Shown here piece after piece: positions 53,034 through 60,966 of a DNA stretch of 64,000 bases. The notes under the pieces are model-generated. The model saw nothing but the letters and a program-made list of their open reading frames with translations, did no database searches and was not told where the DNA came from. Within the stretch, counting starts at the first letter, position 1. Each line of letters opens with the position of its first letter. Source of the DNA: Streptomyces ardesiacus (lineage in GTDB: Bacteria; Actinomycetota; Actinomycetes; Streptomycetales; Streptomycetaceae); the NCBI RefSeq assembly GCF_003112575.1, contig NZ_BEWC01000011.1, forward strand, positions 210,850-274,849, given 5' to 3'. Both the position numbers and the translations under genes were made by a program.

Positions 53034-53048
53034 CCTAGGATTCCTAGG
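53034..53048. promoter_or_regulatory. Probable TetR operator
   Basis: CCTAGGATTCCTAGG, a perfect 15-bp palindrome around a central T, lies between the divergent TetR and metallohydrolase genes; a further CTAGG half-site occurs at 53056-53060. A TAGCAT hexamer on the minus strand (about 53054-53059) would serve as -10 of the TetR gene, so bound repressor would block it. Confidence 0.6.
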
Positions 53049-53081
53049 TTTCATGCTAGGGCAGGCCGGGCGGAGGGCACG

Positions 53082-53114
53082 GCTCACCCGATAGTCGTTC
53101 AACGTTCACCTTCC
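53082..53114 (+). promoter_or_regulatory. Possible PHO box (PhoP direct repeats)
   Basis: GCTCACCCG at 53082 and GTTCACCTT at 53104 are 22 nt apart, two turns of the 11-bp Streptomyces PHO-box unit (GTTCACC-like), with a poor middle unit; GTTCAAC at 53097 overlaps. It lies 54-86 nt upstream of the metallohydrolase ATG. The match is partial and PhoP binding is inference. Confidence 0.3.
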
Positions 53115-53167
53115 GCGTCGATTCTCCTCGGAGCCGCGCACGGCGGCGGTATCCGGGAGGAACACAC

Positions 53168-54883
53168 ATGGGGCACGGACACCCGCACGGTCACCACCAC
53201 CACGCACACCCGCACGACCACGAGCACGCCACCGCACCGGCCCTGCCCGCCGCCTTCGACACGAACGTCCCCGACGAGGCCCTGAGCCCCGAACAGCAGT
53301 CGCGGCGCGGGCTGCTGCGCCGGGCCGGCCTGCTGGGCGCCGGACTGGCCGCCGGTACCGTCCTCGCCCAGACCGCCACCGCCGCGCCCGCGCGGGCCGC
53401 GGGCAACGGCCGCCGCTCCAAGGGCTTCCTCTGGCTGGCCGGCGACCACCACATCCACACCCAGTACAGCAGCGACGGCAAGTACCGCGTCGTCGACCAG
53501 GTCCGCCAGGGCGCCCGGCACGGCATGGACTGGCTGGTCATCACCGACCACGGCAGCGCCACCCACGCCAGGATCGGGGTGGAGAAGGTCAACCCCGACA
53601 TCCGCGAGGCCCGCGACGCCCACGAGGACACCCTCGTCTTCCAGGGGCTGGAGTGGAACATCCCGGCCGCCGAGCACGGCACCGTGTTCGTGCACCCCGG
53701 CAAGCACGAGGTCTCCGTCCTCAAGCAGTTCGAGACCGACTACGACGGCGGCGTCAAGGGCGCCACCGACTCCACCCCCGCCAACGAGGCCCTCGCCGTC
53801 GCGGGGCTGTCCTTCCTCGCCGACCAGGTCGAGCGGCGCAAGGTCAAGGACGCCCTCATGCTCGCCAACCACCCGGCGCGCAAGGGCATCGACTCCCCGC
53901 ACGAGATCCGCGCCTGGCGCGACGCCACCTCCCCCGGCCGCCGGATCGCCGTCGGCTTCGAGGGCGCCCCCGGCCACCAGGCGGGCGGCCTGCCCAAGCC
54001 CCTCGGGCCCGGCGGCGCCCGCGGCATCTACGACGGCAGCCCGAGCGCCAACTCCTTCGCCGGCTACCCGCTGGAGAGCTACCGCACCTGGGGCGGCTTC
54101 GACTGGATGACCGCCACCGTCGGCGGCCTGTGGGACAGCCTCATCGCCGAGGGCCGTCCCTGGTGGATCACCGCCAACTCCGACTCCCACCAGGTCTACG
54201 CCGACACCGGCGCCCGCGGCGGCGGCGACTTCAACGCCAACGGCCGCTACGACGACCCCGTGTACGGCGGCCGGATCGACATCACCCAGAACGACTTCTG
54301 GCCCGGCCAGTACAGCCGCACCCACGTCGGCTCCGACGGCTTCTCCTACGCCGCCGTCATGGACGGCATCCGCGCCGGGCGCATCTGGGTCGACCACGGA
54401 CAGCTCGTCAGCGGCCTCGACGTCCGCGTCTCGGGCGGCGGCCGCTGGGCCACGCTCGGCGGCGCCCTGCACGTCCGCAAGGGCACCCGGGTGACCCTCT
54501 CCGTCGACGTCGCCCTGGCCGGCGGCCCCAACTGGGCGGGGTTCGTGCCGAAGCTGGCCCGTGTGGACGTCATCCAGGGCGACGTGACCGGCCCCGTCGC
54601 CGACAAGGACACCTTCACCGAGCCGACCGCCCGCGTCGTCAAGTCGTACGAGGTGAACGAGGTGAACAAGGACAGCGGCACCGTCCGCCTCACCTACGAC
54701 CTCGGCCGCGTCGACCGCCCCGTCTACCTCCGCACCCGCGGCACCGACGGCAACCGCTCCGCCGTCGGCGCCCGCGGCGCCAAGGTGGACCCGGCCGGCC
54801 CCGCCATCGACGTCGTGGGCGACGCCGACCCGTGGCGCGACCTGTGGTTCTACTCCAACCCCGTCTGGGTCCTGCCCTCGTGA
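53168..54883 (+). CDS. CehA/McbA-type PHP metallohydrolase, Tat-exported
   Basis: 571 aa. It starts with a His-rich segment (GHGHPHGHHHHAHPHDHEH), then a Tat signal with twin arginine (SRRGLLRR, about 45-52) and hydrophobic stretch. PHP motifs follow: GDHHIHTQYS (about 93), ITDHGS, and later ANHPA and SDSHQVY. Metal-dependent phosphoesterase/carbamate-type hydrolase acting outside the cell; substrate unknown. ATG 53168 with GGAGG upstream. Its stop overlaps the following gene (GTGA). The His-rich N-terminus could store or bind metal before export. Confidence 0.87.
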   Translation: MGHGHPHGHHHHAHPHDHEHATAPALPAAFDTNVPDEALSPEQQSRRGLLRRAGLLGAGLAAGTVLAQTATAAPARAAGNGRRSKGFLWLAGDHHIHTQYSSDGKYRVVDQVRQGARHGMDWLVITDHGSATHARIGVEKVNPDIREARDAHEDTLVFQGLEWNIPAAEHGTVFVHPGKHEVSVLKQFETDYDGGVKGATDSTPANEALAVAGLSFLADQVERRKVKDALMLANHPARKGIDSPHEIRAWRDATSPGRRIAVGFEGAPGHQAGGLPKPLGPGGARGIYDGSPSANSFAGYPLESYRTWGGFDWMTATVGGLWDSLIAEGRPWWITANSDSHQVYADTGARGGGDFNANGRYDDPVYGGRIDITQNDFWPGQYSRTHVGSDGFSYAAVMDGIRAGRIWVDHGQLVSGLDVRVSGGGRWATLGGALHVRKGTRVTLSVDVALAGGPNWAGFVPKLARVDVIQGDVTGPVADKDTFTEPTARVVKSYEVNEVNKDSGTVRLTYDLGRVDRPVYLRTRGTDGNRSAVGARGAKVDPAGPAIDVVGDADPWRDLWFYSNPVWVLPS

Positions 54884-55404
54884 CCCCGCCCGCCGCGCCG
54901 TACGTCCTCGGCATCGACACCGACGCGAGGACCCTGCGCGAGGCCGACCGCCTGCTCCAGGTGCTCGCCGTCGAACTCGCCCTCCCGGAGGGCGTCTTCG
55001 GCTGCACGCACCTGGTGCGGGACGACCGCCCGCGGGTCGCCCTGTCCCTCGCCGCCGAGGCGGAGCCGGTCCTGCGCACCGCCCGGGACCGGCTCACCGC
55101 CCGCGGGTACCGGATCCGCGACGGCGCCTGGGACGAGGCCGGCCGCGCCGTCCTCTACCCGGGCGCGGACCGCGCCACCGGCACGCTGACGCTCGCCGAA
55201 CTGCTCGCCCGGTGCGCGATCGACCGGGTGACGGTCCTGGGCACACCGGAGGAGCCGAGCCCGGACACCCGGCTCGACACCCGCGACCACGTCCGCCCGC
55301 ACTGGCAGGACGGCCGTCTCGTCCTGGCCGCCATGCCCGCGGCGGGCGGCACCCTCGTCCCGTTCGAGGACCCCGCCCCGACGCCCTGCTGCGCCGACCA
55401 CTGA
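54880..55404 (+). CDS. Hypothetical protein coupled to the metallohydrolase
   Basis: 174 aa, soluble, no signal peptide. Segments such as YVLGIDTDARTLREADRLLQVLA, FGCTHLVRDD and a C-terminal PTPCCADH are visible; the CC pair could bind metal. GTG 54880 overlaps the metallohydrolase stop, implying coupled translation and a shared role. I recognise no family. It ends 15 nt before the convergent aldO stop. Confidence 0.72.
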   Translation: MTPPAAPYVLGIDTDARTLREADRLLQVLAVELALPEGVFGCTHLVRDDRPRVALSLAAEAEPVLRTARDRLTARGYRIRDGAWDEAGRAVLYPGADRATGTLTLAELLARCAIDRVTVLGTPEEPSPDTRLDTRDHVRPHWQDGRLVLAAMPAAGGTLVPFEDPAPTPCCADH

Positions 55405-55419
55405 CCCCGCGCGGGGTGC

Positions 55420-56676
55420 TCAGCCCGCCAGCACCCCGCGCACGAAGGCGTTGGCGAACTTCCCCGCCGGGTCCAGCGACCCGGCCAGCGCCCGGAAGTC
55501 GGCCAGCCGGGGGTAGAGCGCGCGCAGTTCGCCCGCCGGGGTCGTGAACACCTTCCCCCAGTGCGGGCGCGCCGCGAACGGGGCGAGCGCCCCCTCCAGG
55601 CGCCGCACCACCGGCAGCACCGCCGCCGTGTCCTCGACCCAGGTGAAGTGCGCGGCCACGGTGTCCCGGCCGTAGGACGGGCTCAGCCACTGCCCGTCGG
55701 CGGCGACCGTGCGGATCTCGCAGGTCTGCAGCACCGGCGCGAGCACGTCGCGTATCGCGTCCATCGCGTGCAGGGCGGCCAGGGCGTGCTCGCGGGGCAT
55801 CAGGTACTCCGACTGCAGCTCGGCACCGCTGCTGGGCGTGAACTCCGCGCGGAAGTGCGGCAGCCGCTCGTGCCAGGGCCCCGGCACCCCGAACTGCTCC
55901 GTGCAGTTGACCGCGGGCATGCCCGGCACCGGGTGCATCTTCTCGGCGGCGGGCGCCGCGTACGGGAAGTCGGGCAGCGGCTGGTCGGTGCGCCGCTTGA
56001 GCCACACCTGACGGAATCCCGGCGCCCGCCAGTCCGTGAACAGGCTCACGCTGTACGCCGCCGCCATCACCGTCTCGAACGTCGCCGTGTCCAGACCGGC
56101 CAGCGGCAGTTCGGCGAAGACGTGCTGCTCGACCTCGTAGGCGGGCTCCACGTCGAGCGTGAGCGAGGTCACCACGCCCAGCGCGCCCAGCGAGGTCACC
56201 GCGCCGCCGAACCGCTCGTCGTCCCGCCCGAGCACCACGGTCGAACCGTCCGCGGTCACCAGCTCCACCTCGCGCACCGCCGACGCCAGCGGACCGTTGC
56301 CCACCCCGGAGCCGTGCGTGCCGGTCGCCACCGACCCGGCGACCGAGATGTGCGGCAGCGAGGCCATGTTCGCCAGCGCCAGGCCCCGCGCGTGCACCGC
56401 CCGGGCCAGCTCGGCGTACCGGACCCCGCCGCCGACCCGCACCGTACGGGCCGCCGTGTCCACGTCCACCTCGGCCGGCAGGTCCGCCAGCGACAGCAGG
56501 ACGCCCTCCGCACCCGGCTCGGCGATCTCGTTGAAGGAGTGCCCGCTGCCCAGTACCCGCACCCGGGCGCTGTCCGCCACCAGGGCCCGCAGCGCCTGTG
56601 GGGAGTGCGGCCGGAGCAGTTCCTTGGCCGCGTACGTGATGTTGCCGGCCCAGTTGGTCACCGTGATGTCGCTCAT
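55420..56676 (-). CDS. aldO: Alditol oxidase
   Basis: FAD-dependent oxidase (418 aa) of the vanillyl-alcohol-oxidase family that oxidises the terminal carbon of xylitol, sorbitol and other polyols to aldoses, releasing H2O2. The sequence is very close to S. coelicolor AldO: opening MSDITVTNWAGNITY, FAD-linked histidine in VLGSGHSFNEIA (His46 region), HISVAGSVATGTHGSGVGNG and the C-terminal HWGKVF. Length is identical to AldO. TAGGTT lies 8 nt before ATG 56676 and there is no Shine-Dalgarno, so the message may be leaderless. Confidence 0.96.
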   Translation of the reverse strand: MSDITVTNWAGNITYAAKELLRPHSPQALRALVADSARVRVLGSGHSFNEIAEPGAEGVLLSLADLPAEVDVDTAARTVRVGGGVRYAELARAVHARGLALANMASLPHISVAGSVATGTHGSGVGNGPLASAVREVELVTADGSTVVLGRDDERFGGAVTSLGALGVVTSLTLDVEPAYEVEQHVFAELPLAGLDTATFETVMAAAYSVSLFTDWRAPGFRQVWLKRRTDQPLPDFPYAAPAAEKMHPVPGMPAVNCTEQFGVPGPWHERLPHFRAEFTPSSGAELQSEYLMPREHALAALHAMDAIRDVLAPVLQTCEIRTVAADGQWLSPSYGRDTVAAHFTWVEDTAAVLPVVRRLEGALAPFAARPHWGKVFTTPAGELRALYPRLADFRALAGSLDPAGKFANAFVRGVLAG

Positions 56677-56783
56677 ATCGCGGAAACCTACCCGGCGCGC
56701 CTGGAGGGGGACCCGGGCGGGAAGCCGCTCCCGCGGGGGCATACCGTGAGAAGTCGAACGCCGGAGCTGGGAGGAGACACGGG

Positions 56784-58103
56784 ATGGACAGCCGTACCGC
56801 GCTGGTCGAGGATCTGATGGAGCGGTTCCCGAACGTACCGCGCGAGGCCGTCTTCAAGGAGGACCTGCTCCGCGGCGGCGTCGCCTTCGACCCCTCCGCG
56901 CTCAGCGACAACGAGGACGGCGAGGTCAAGCCGAAGTCGTACTTCATCTTCTCCTTCGACCACGGCACCCTGCCCGAGCTGGGCGAGGCCGCCCTGCGCC
57001 GCCCGCCCGAGGAGATCATCCTCACCGGCGGCCCCTACGACCTGCGCCGCACCGTCGTCTCCGTCCGGGTGAACCCGTCCTCCCCGTACCGCGTCGCCGC
57101 CGACGAGCACAACCAGCTCGGCCTCTACCTCGACGGCAAGCGCATCTCCGACGTCGGCGTGCCGCCGATGCCCGAGTACTACCGGCACAAGCTCGCCAAC
57201 GGGAAGTCCGTCATGGAGGTGGCCCCCACCATCCAGTGGGGCTACCTGATCTACCTGACCGCCTTCCGCGTCTGCCAGTACTTCGGCGCCAAGGAGGAGT
57301 GCCAGTACTGCGACATCAACCACAACTGGCGCCAGCACAAGGCGGCAGGGCGGCCGTACACCGGGGTGAAGGACGTCGACGAGGTCCTCGAGGCGCTGGA
57401 GATCATCGACAAGTACGACACCGCGAAGATCTCCACCGCGTACACGCTCACCGGCGGCGCGATCACCTCGAAGGTCCAGGGGCTGGACGAGGCCGACTTC
57501 TACGGGCGCTACGCCAAGGCCATCGAGGAGCACTTCCCCGGCCGCTGGATCGGCAAGGTCGTCGCCCAGGCCCTGCCCAAGCCGGACGTCCAGCGCTTCA
57601 AGGACTACGGCGTGCAGATCTACCACCCCAACTTCGAGGTGTGGGACGAGTACCTGTTCAAGATGTACTGCCCCGGCAAGGAGCGCTACGTCGGCCGTGA
57701 CGAGTGGCACCGGCGCATCCTCGACTCCACCGACGTCTTCGGCGCGCGCAACGTCATCCCCAACTTCGTGGCGGGCGTCGAGATGGCCGAGCCCTTCGGC
57801 TTCAAGACCGTGGACGAGGCCATCGCCTCCACCACCGAGGGCCTGCGCTTCTTCATGTCGCACGGCATCACGCCCCGCTTCACCACCTGGTGCCCCGAGC
57901 CGACGACCCCCCTCGGCAAGGCCAACCCGCAGGGCGCCCCGCTGGAGTACCACATCCGCCTGCTCCAGGCCTACCGCCAGACCATGGACGACTTCGGCCT
58001 CTCCTCGCCCCCCGGCTACGGTCCCCCCGGCGCCGGCAACGCGGTCTTCTCGGTCAGCTCCTTCATGGACAGCCTGCCGGCGGACGCGCCCGTGGAGGTC
58101 TGA
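56784..58103 (+). CDS. Radical SAM protein with C-x8-C-x2-C motif
   Basis: 439 aa. The cysteine cluster is C164-x8-C173-x2-C176 (VCQYFGAKEECQYCD), not the usual CxxxCxxC; a long-spaced variant occurs in some radical SAM families. Downstream are SAM-binding-type segments (TLTGGAITS, IPNFVAGVEMAEPFG). The N-terminal 150 residues (SYFIFSFDHGTLP, ILTGGPYDL) are a distinct domain I do not recognise. Substrate unknown. ATG 56784 with GGGAGGAG upstream. A 23-codon ORF with a strong ribosome binding site follows 130 nt later, so a peptide substrate is conceivable. Confidence 0.82.
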   Translation: MDSRTALVEDLMERFPNVPREAVFKEDLLRGGVAFDPSALSDNEDGEVKPKSYFIFSFDHGTLPELGEAALRRPPEEIILTGGPYDLRRTVVSVRVNPSSPYRVAADEHNQLGLYLDGKRISDVGVPPMPEYYRHKLANGKSVMEVAPTIQWGYLIYLTAFRVCQYFGAKEECQYCDINHNWRQHKAAGRPYTGVKDVDEVLEALEIIDKYDTAKISTAYTLTGGAITSKVQGLDEADFYGRYAKAIEEHFPGRWIGKVVAQALPKPDVQRFKDYGVQIYHPNFEVWDEYLFKMYCPGKERYVGRDEWHRRILDSTDVFGARNVIPNFVAGVEMAEPFGFKTVDEAIASTTEGLRFFMSHGITPRFTTWCPEPTTPLGKANPQGAPLEYHIRLLQAYRQTMDDFGLSSPPGYGPPGAGNAVFSVSSFMDSLPADAPVEV

Positions 58104-58233
58104 GCCCGGGGTCCCGGGGTGTCGCGGTTATTCGGTGGCGCGCCCCCGGGCGCGTGTCTAAGGTGAGCGATGTCCGAGCGCGGCGGCCCCAACGGCCGCC
58201 GCGGCAGGGGATCCCGAGAGGAGGTGTCGACCC

Positions 58234-58305
58234 ATGGCTGTCACTGTGACGGGCGCTGCCCGCATCCAGGAGTTCATCGAGTCCACCTCCGTGGCCGCCG
58301 GCTGA
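58234..58305 (+). CDS. 23-residue ORF downstream of the radical SAM gene
   Basis: ATG 58234 to TGA 58305; the peptide begins MAVTVTGAARIQEF and ends STSVAAG. AGGAGGTG lies 9 nt before the ATG, one of the best ribosome binding sites in the window, which makes translation likely. It could be a modified-peptide precursor for the radical SAM enzyme (130 nt away, same strand) or a translated leader of rsgA, whose TTG is 54 nt further on. It contains Ser and Thr but no Cys or Trp. No similarity known to me. Confidence 0.5.
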   Translation: MAVTVTGAARIQEFIESTSVAAG

Positions 58306-58359
58306 TCTCAGCCGCTCCCTGAGTCCTCGCGCCGGGGCCGCACCCTGAAGGGTCACCCC

Positions 58360-59472
58360 TTGACTTCCACGTCATCCACCTCGTTCCCGCACGCCCACTC
58401 CGCCCTCGCCGCCCACGGCTGGGACGAGGACTGGGCCGACGCGTTCGCGCAATACGCCGCCCAGGGGCTGCTGCCCGGCCGGGTCGTCCGGGTCGACCGC
58501 GGGCAGTGCGACGTCGTCACCGCGGACGGCGTCGTGCGCGCCGACACCGCGTTCGTCACGCCGCACGACCCCCTGCGCGTCGTGTGCACCGGCGACTGGG
58601 TCGCCGTCGACCCCGAGGGCGGCACCCCGCGCTACGTGCGGACGTATCTGCCGCGCCGCACCGCCTTCGTGCGCTCCACCTCCTCCAAGCGGTCCGAGGG
58701 GCAGATCCTCGCGGCCAACGTCGACCACGCGATCGTCGCCGTGTCGCTCGCGGCCGAGCTGGACCTCGCCCGCATCGAACGGTTCCTCGCCCTCGCCTGG
58801 GAATCCGGGGCGCAGCCCCTGGTCGTCCTCACCAAGGCCGACCTCGTGCCCGACCCGGTGACCCTGGCGTACCTCGTCCAGGACGTGGAGACGGCCGCGC
58901 CCGGTGTGCCGGTGCTGTCCGTCAGCGCCGAGCAGGGGGAAGGGCTCGACGTGCTCGCCGCCGTCGTCTCCGGCGGCACTGCCGTGCTGCTGGGACAGTC
59001 CGGCGCCGGCAAGTCCACCCTCGCCAACGCACTGCTCGGCGAGGACGTCATGGGGGTCCAGGACGTCCGCGACGTCGACGGCAAGGGCCGGCACACCACC
59101 ACCACCCGCAACCTCCTCGCCCTGCCCGGCGGGGGAGTGCTGATCGACACCCCCGGGCTGCGGGGCGTCGGGCTCTTCGACGCGGGCAGCGGGGTCGGGC
59201 AGGTGTTCGCCGAGATCGAGGAGCTGGCCGAAGGGTGCCGCTTCCACGACTGCGCCCACGAGAGCGAGCCGGGCTGCGCCGTCCTCGCCGCCATCGACGG
59301 CGGCGAGCTGCCCGGGCGGCGGCTGGAGAGCTACCGCAAGCTCATGCGGGAGAACCAGCGCATCGTCGCCAAGACCGACGCCCGGCTGCGGGCCGAGATC
59401 CGCAAGGAGTTCAAGCGCAGGGGCGCCCTCGGCAAGGCGGCGATGGAGGCCAAGCGGGGCGGTCTGCGCTAG
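58360..59472 (+). CDS. rsgA: Ribosome small-subunit GTPase RsgA
   Basis: Circularly permuted GTPase that checks late 30S assembly. It has an N-terminal OB-fold, G4 TKAD (158-161) preceding G1 GQSGAGKST (212-220) and G3 DTPGL (263-267). The C-terminal zinc site is C293, C298, H300, C306 (CRFHDCAHESEPGC). 370 aa. TTG 58360 is supported by GAAGGG 7 nt upstream. The frame converges on no other gene; a 13-bp inverted repeat follows 31 nt after the stop. Confidence 0.95.
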   Translation: MTSTSSTSFPHAHSALAAHGWDEDWADAFAQYAAQGLLPGRVVRVDRGQCDVVTADGVVRADTAFVTPHDPLRVVCTGDWVAVDPEGGTPRYVRTYLPRRTAFVRSTSSKRSEGQILAANVDHAIVAVSLAAELDLARIERFLALAWESGAQPLVVLTKADLVPDPVTLAYLVQDVETAAPGVPVLSVSAEQGEGLDVLAAVVSGGTAVLLGQSGAGKSTLANALLGEDVMGVQDVRDVDGKGRHTTTTRNLLALPGGGVLIDTPGLRGVGLFDAGSGVGQVFAEIEELAEGCRFHDCAHESEPGCAVLAAIDGGELPGRRLESYRKLMRENQRIVAKTDARLRAEIRKEFKRRGALGKAAMEAKRGGLR

Positions 59473-59503
59473 GCCGGCGGCCGCCCCCACGTGATGTCCG
59501 ATT

Positions 59504-59533
59504 TCCGCCAGTCCGGTGGTCCGGACTGGCGGA
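59504..59533. repeat. 13-bp perfect inverted repeat between rsgA and ada-alkA
   Basis: Arms TCCGCCAGTCCGG (59504-59516) and CCGGACTGGCGGA (59521-59533) enclose TGGT. Located 31 nt after the rsgA stop and 11 nt before the ada-alkA GTG, with no U-tract. It may be a terminator for rsgA or an operator for the alkylation response; the closeness to the start favours an operator. Confidence 0.75.
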
Positions 59534-59544
59534 GACTGGAGGAC

Positions 59545-60966
59545 GTGAGACAGACAGCGCAGTACGAGCACACCCACGAGGACCTCAGGTACGAGGCCGT
59601 GCGGAGCCGGGACGCCCGGTTCGACGGCGCGTTCTTCTTCGCCGTCGAGACGACCGGCATCTACTGCCGGCCGAGCTGTCCCGCGGTCACCCCGAAGCGG
59701 CACAACGTGCGGTTCTTCGCGACGGCCGCCGCCGCGCAGGGCTCGGGTTTCCGGGCCTGCCGGCGGTGCCGTCCCGACGCCGTGCCGGGCTCCGCCGACT
59801 GGAACGTGCGCGCCGACGTCGTCGGCCGGGCCATGCGGCTGATCGGCGACGGCGTCGTCGACCGCGAGGGCGTCGCCGGACTCGCCGGCCGCCTCGGCTA
59901 CAGCGTCCGCCAGGTGCAGCGCCAGCTCACCGCCGAAGTCGGCGCCGGACCCGTGGCCCTCGCCCGCGCCCAGCGGGCGCACACCGCGCGCGTCCTGCTG
60001 CAGACCACCGGCCTGCCGGTCACCGAGATCGCCTTCGCCGCCGGATTCGCCAGCGTGCGGCAGTTCAACGACACGATCCGGACCGTGTACGCGGCCACCC
60101 CGAGCGAGCTGCGCGCCGCCGCCCCGGCCCGCGACCGGGCCGCCCGGCGCACCGCCACCCCCTCCGCCGGCGTCCCGCTGCGCCTGGCCCACCGCGGCCC
60201 CTACCAGCCCGGCCCCGTCTTCGACCTGCTCGAACGCGAGGCCGTCGCCGGGATCGAGGAGGTGAGCGGCGCACCCGGCCACCGCGTCTACCGGCGCACC
60301 CTGCGCCTGCCGTACGGCACCGGGATCGTCGCCGTCCAGGAACGGCCCGGCAGGCCGCGCACCGGCGGCGGTGGCTGGCTCGACGCCCGCCTCCACCTCA
60401 CCGACCTGCGCGACCTCACCACCTCCGTCCAGCGGCTGCGGCGGCTGTTCGACCTCGACGCCGACCCCTGCGCCGTCGACGAGCGGCTCGGCGCCGACCC
60501 CCGGCTCGCCCCGCTCGTCGCCGCCCGCCCCGGGCTGCGCTCACCGGGCACCGCCGACCCCGACGAACTCGCGGTGCGGGCCCTGGTGGGCCGTGCGGAG
60601 GCCGAGCGGCTGGTGCAGCGGTACGGCAAGACGCTCGACGCGCCCTGCGGCACCCTCACCCACCTCTTCCCCGAACCGGCCGTCCTCGCCGAGGCCGCGC
60701 CGCAGGGCACCGCGGGCGCGCTCGCCGCCGCCCTCGCCGACGGCACCGTACGCCTGGACCCGGGCGCCGACCGGGACGACGCCGAGCGGGCCCTGCTCGC
60801 CGTGCCCGGCCTGGACGCCGGTACGGCCGCCGTCGTACGCACCCGCGCCCTCGGCGACCCCGACGTCGCGCCGCCCGGCACCGCCGTCCCCGACACCTGG
60901 CGCCCCTGGCGCTCGTACGCACTGAACCACCTGCGCGCAGCAGGAGAGTGGGAGAACGACCGATGA
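59545..60966 (+). CDS. Ada-AlkA fusion: methyl phosphotriester sensor with DNA glycosylase-like domain
   Basis: 473 aa. The Ada zinc domain has C41-x3-C45 and C72-x2-C75; one Cys accepts a methyl group and turns the protein into an activator. An AraC helix-turn-helix (about 90-175), an AlkA N-terminal domain (about 190-290) and a HhH glycosylase-like domain follow. In the last, the helix normally holding QQVS and the aspartate-containing segment (FPASDL-type) look shortened (GRAEAERLV, then ALGDPDVAPPGTAVPDTWRPWRSYALNHL), so excision activity is doubtful. GTG 59545 is taken because the inverted repeat lies just upstream; the frame extends to 59491. Coupled to ogt (ATGA). Confidence 0.88.
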   Translation: MRQTAQYEHTHEDLRYEAVRSRDARFDGAFFFAVETTGIYCRPSCPAVTPKRHNVRFFATAAAAQGSGFRACRRCRPDAVPGSADWNVRADVVGRAMRLIGDGVVDREGVAGLAGRLGYSVRQVQRQLTAEVGAGPVALARAQRAHTARVLLQTTGLPVTEIAFAAGFASVRQFNDTIRTVYAATPSELRAAAPARDRAARRTATPSAGVPLRLAHRGPYQPGPVFDLLEREAVAGIEEVSGAPGHRVYRRTLRLPYGTGIVAVQERPGRPRTGGGGWLDARLHLTDLRDLTTSVQRLRRLFDLDADPCAVDERLGADPRLAPLVAARPGLRSPGTADPDELAVRALVGRAEAERLVQRYGKTLDAPCGTLTHLFPEPAVLAEAAPQGTAGALAAALADGTVRLDPGADRDDAERALLAVPGLDAGTAAVVRTRALGDPDVAPPGTAVPDTWRPWRSYALNHLRAAGEWENDR

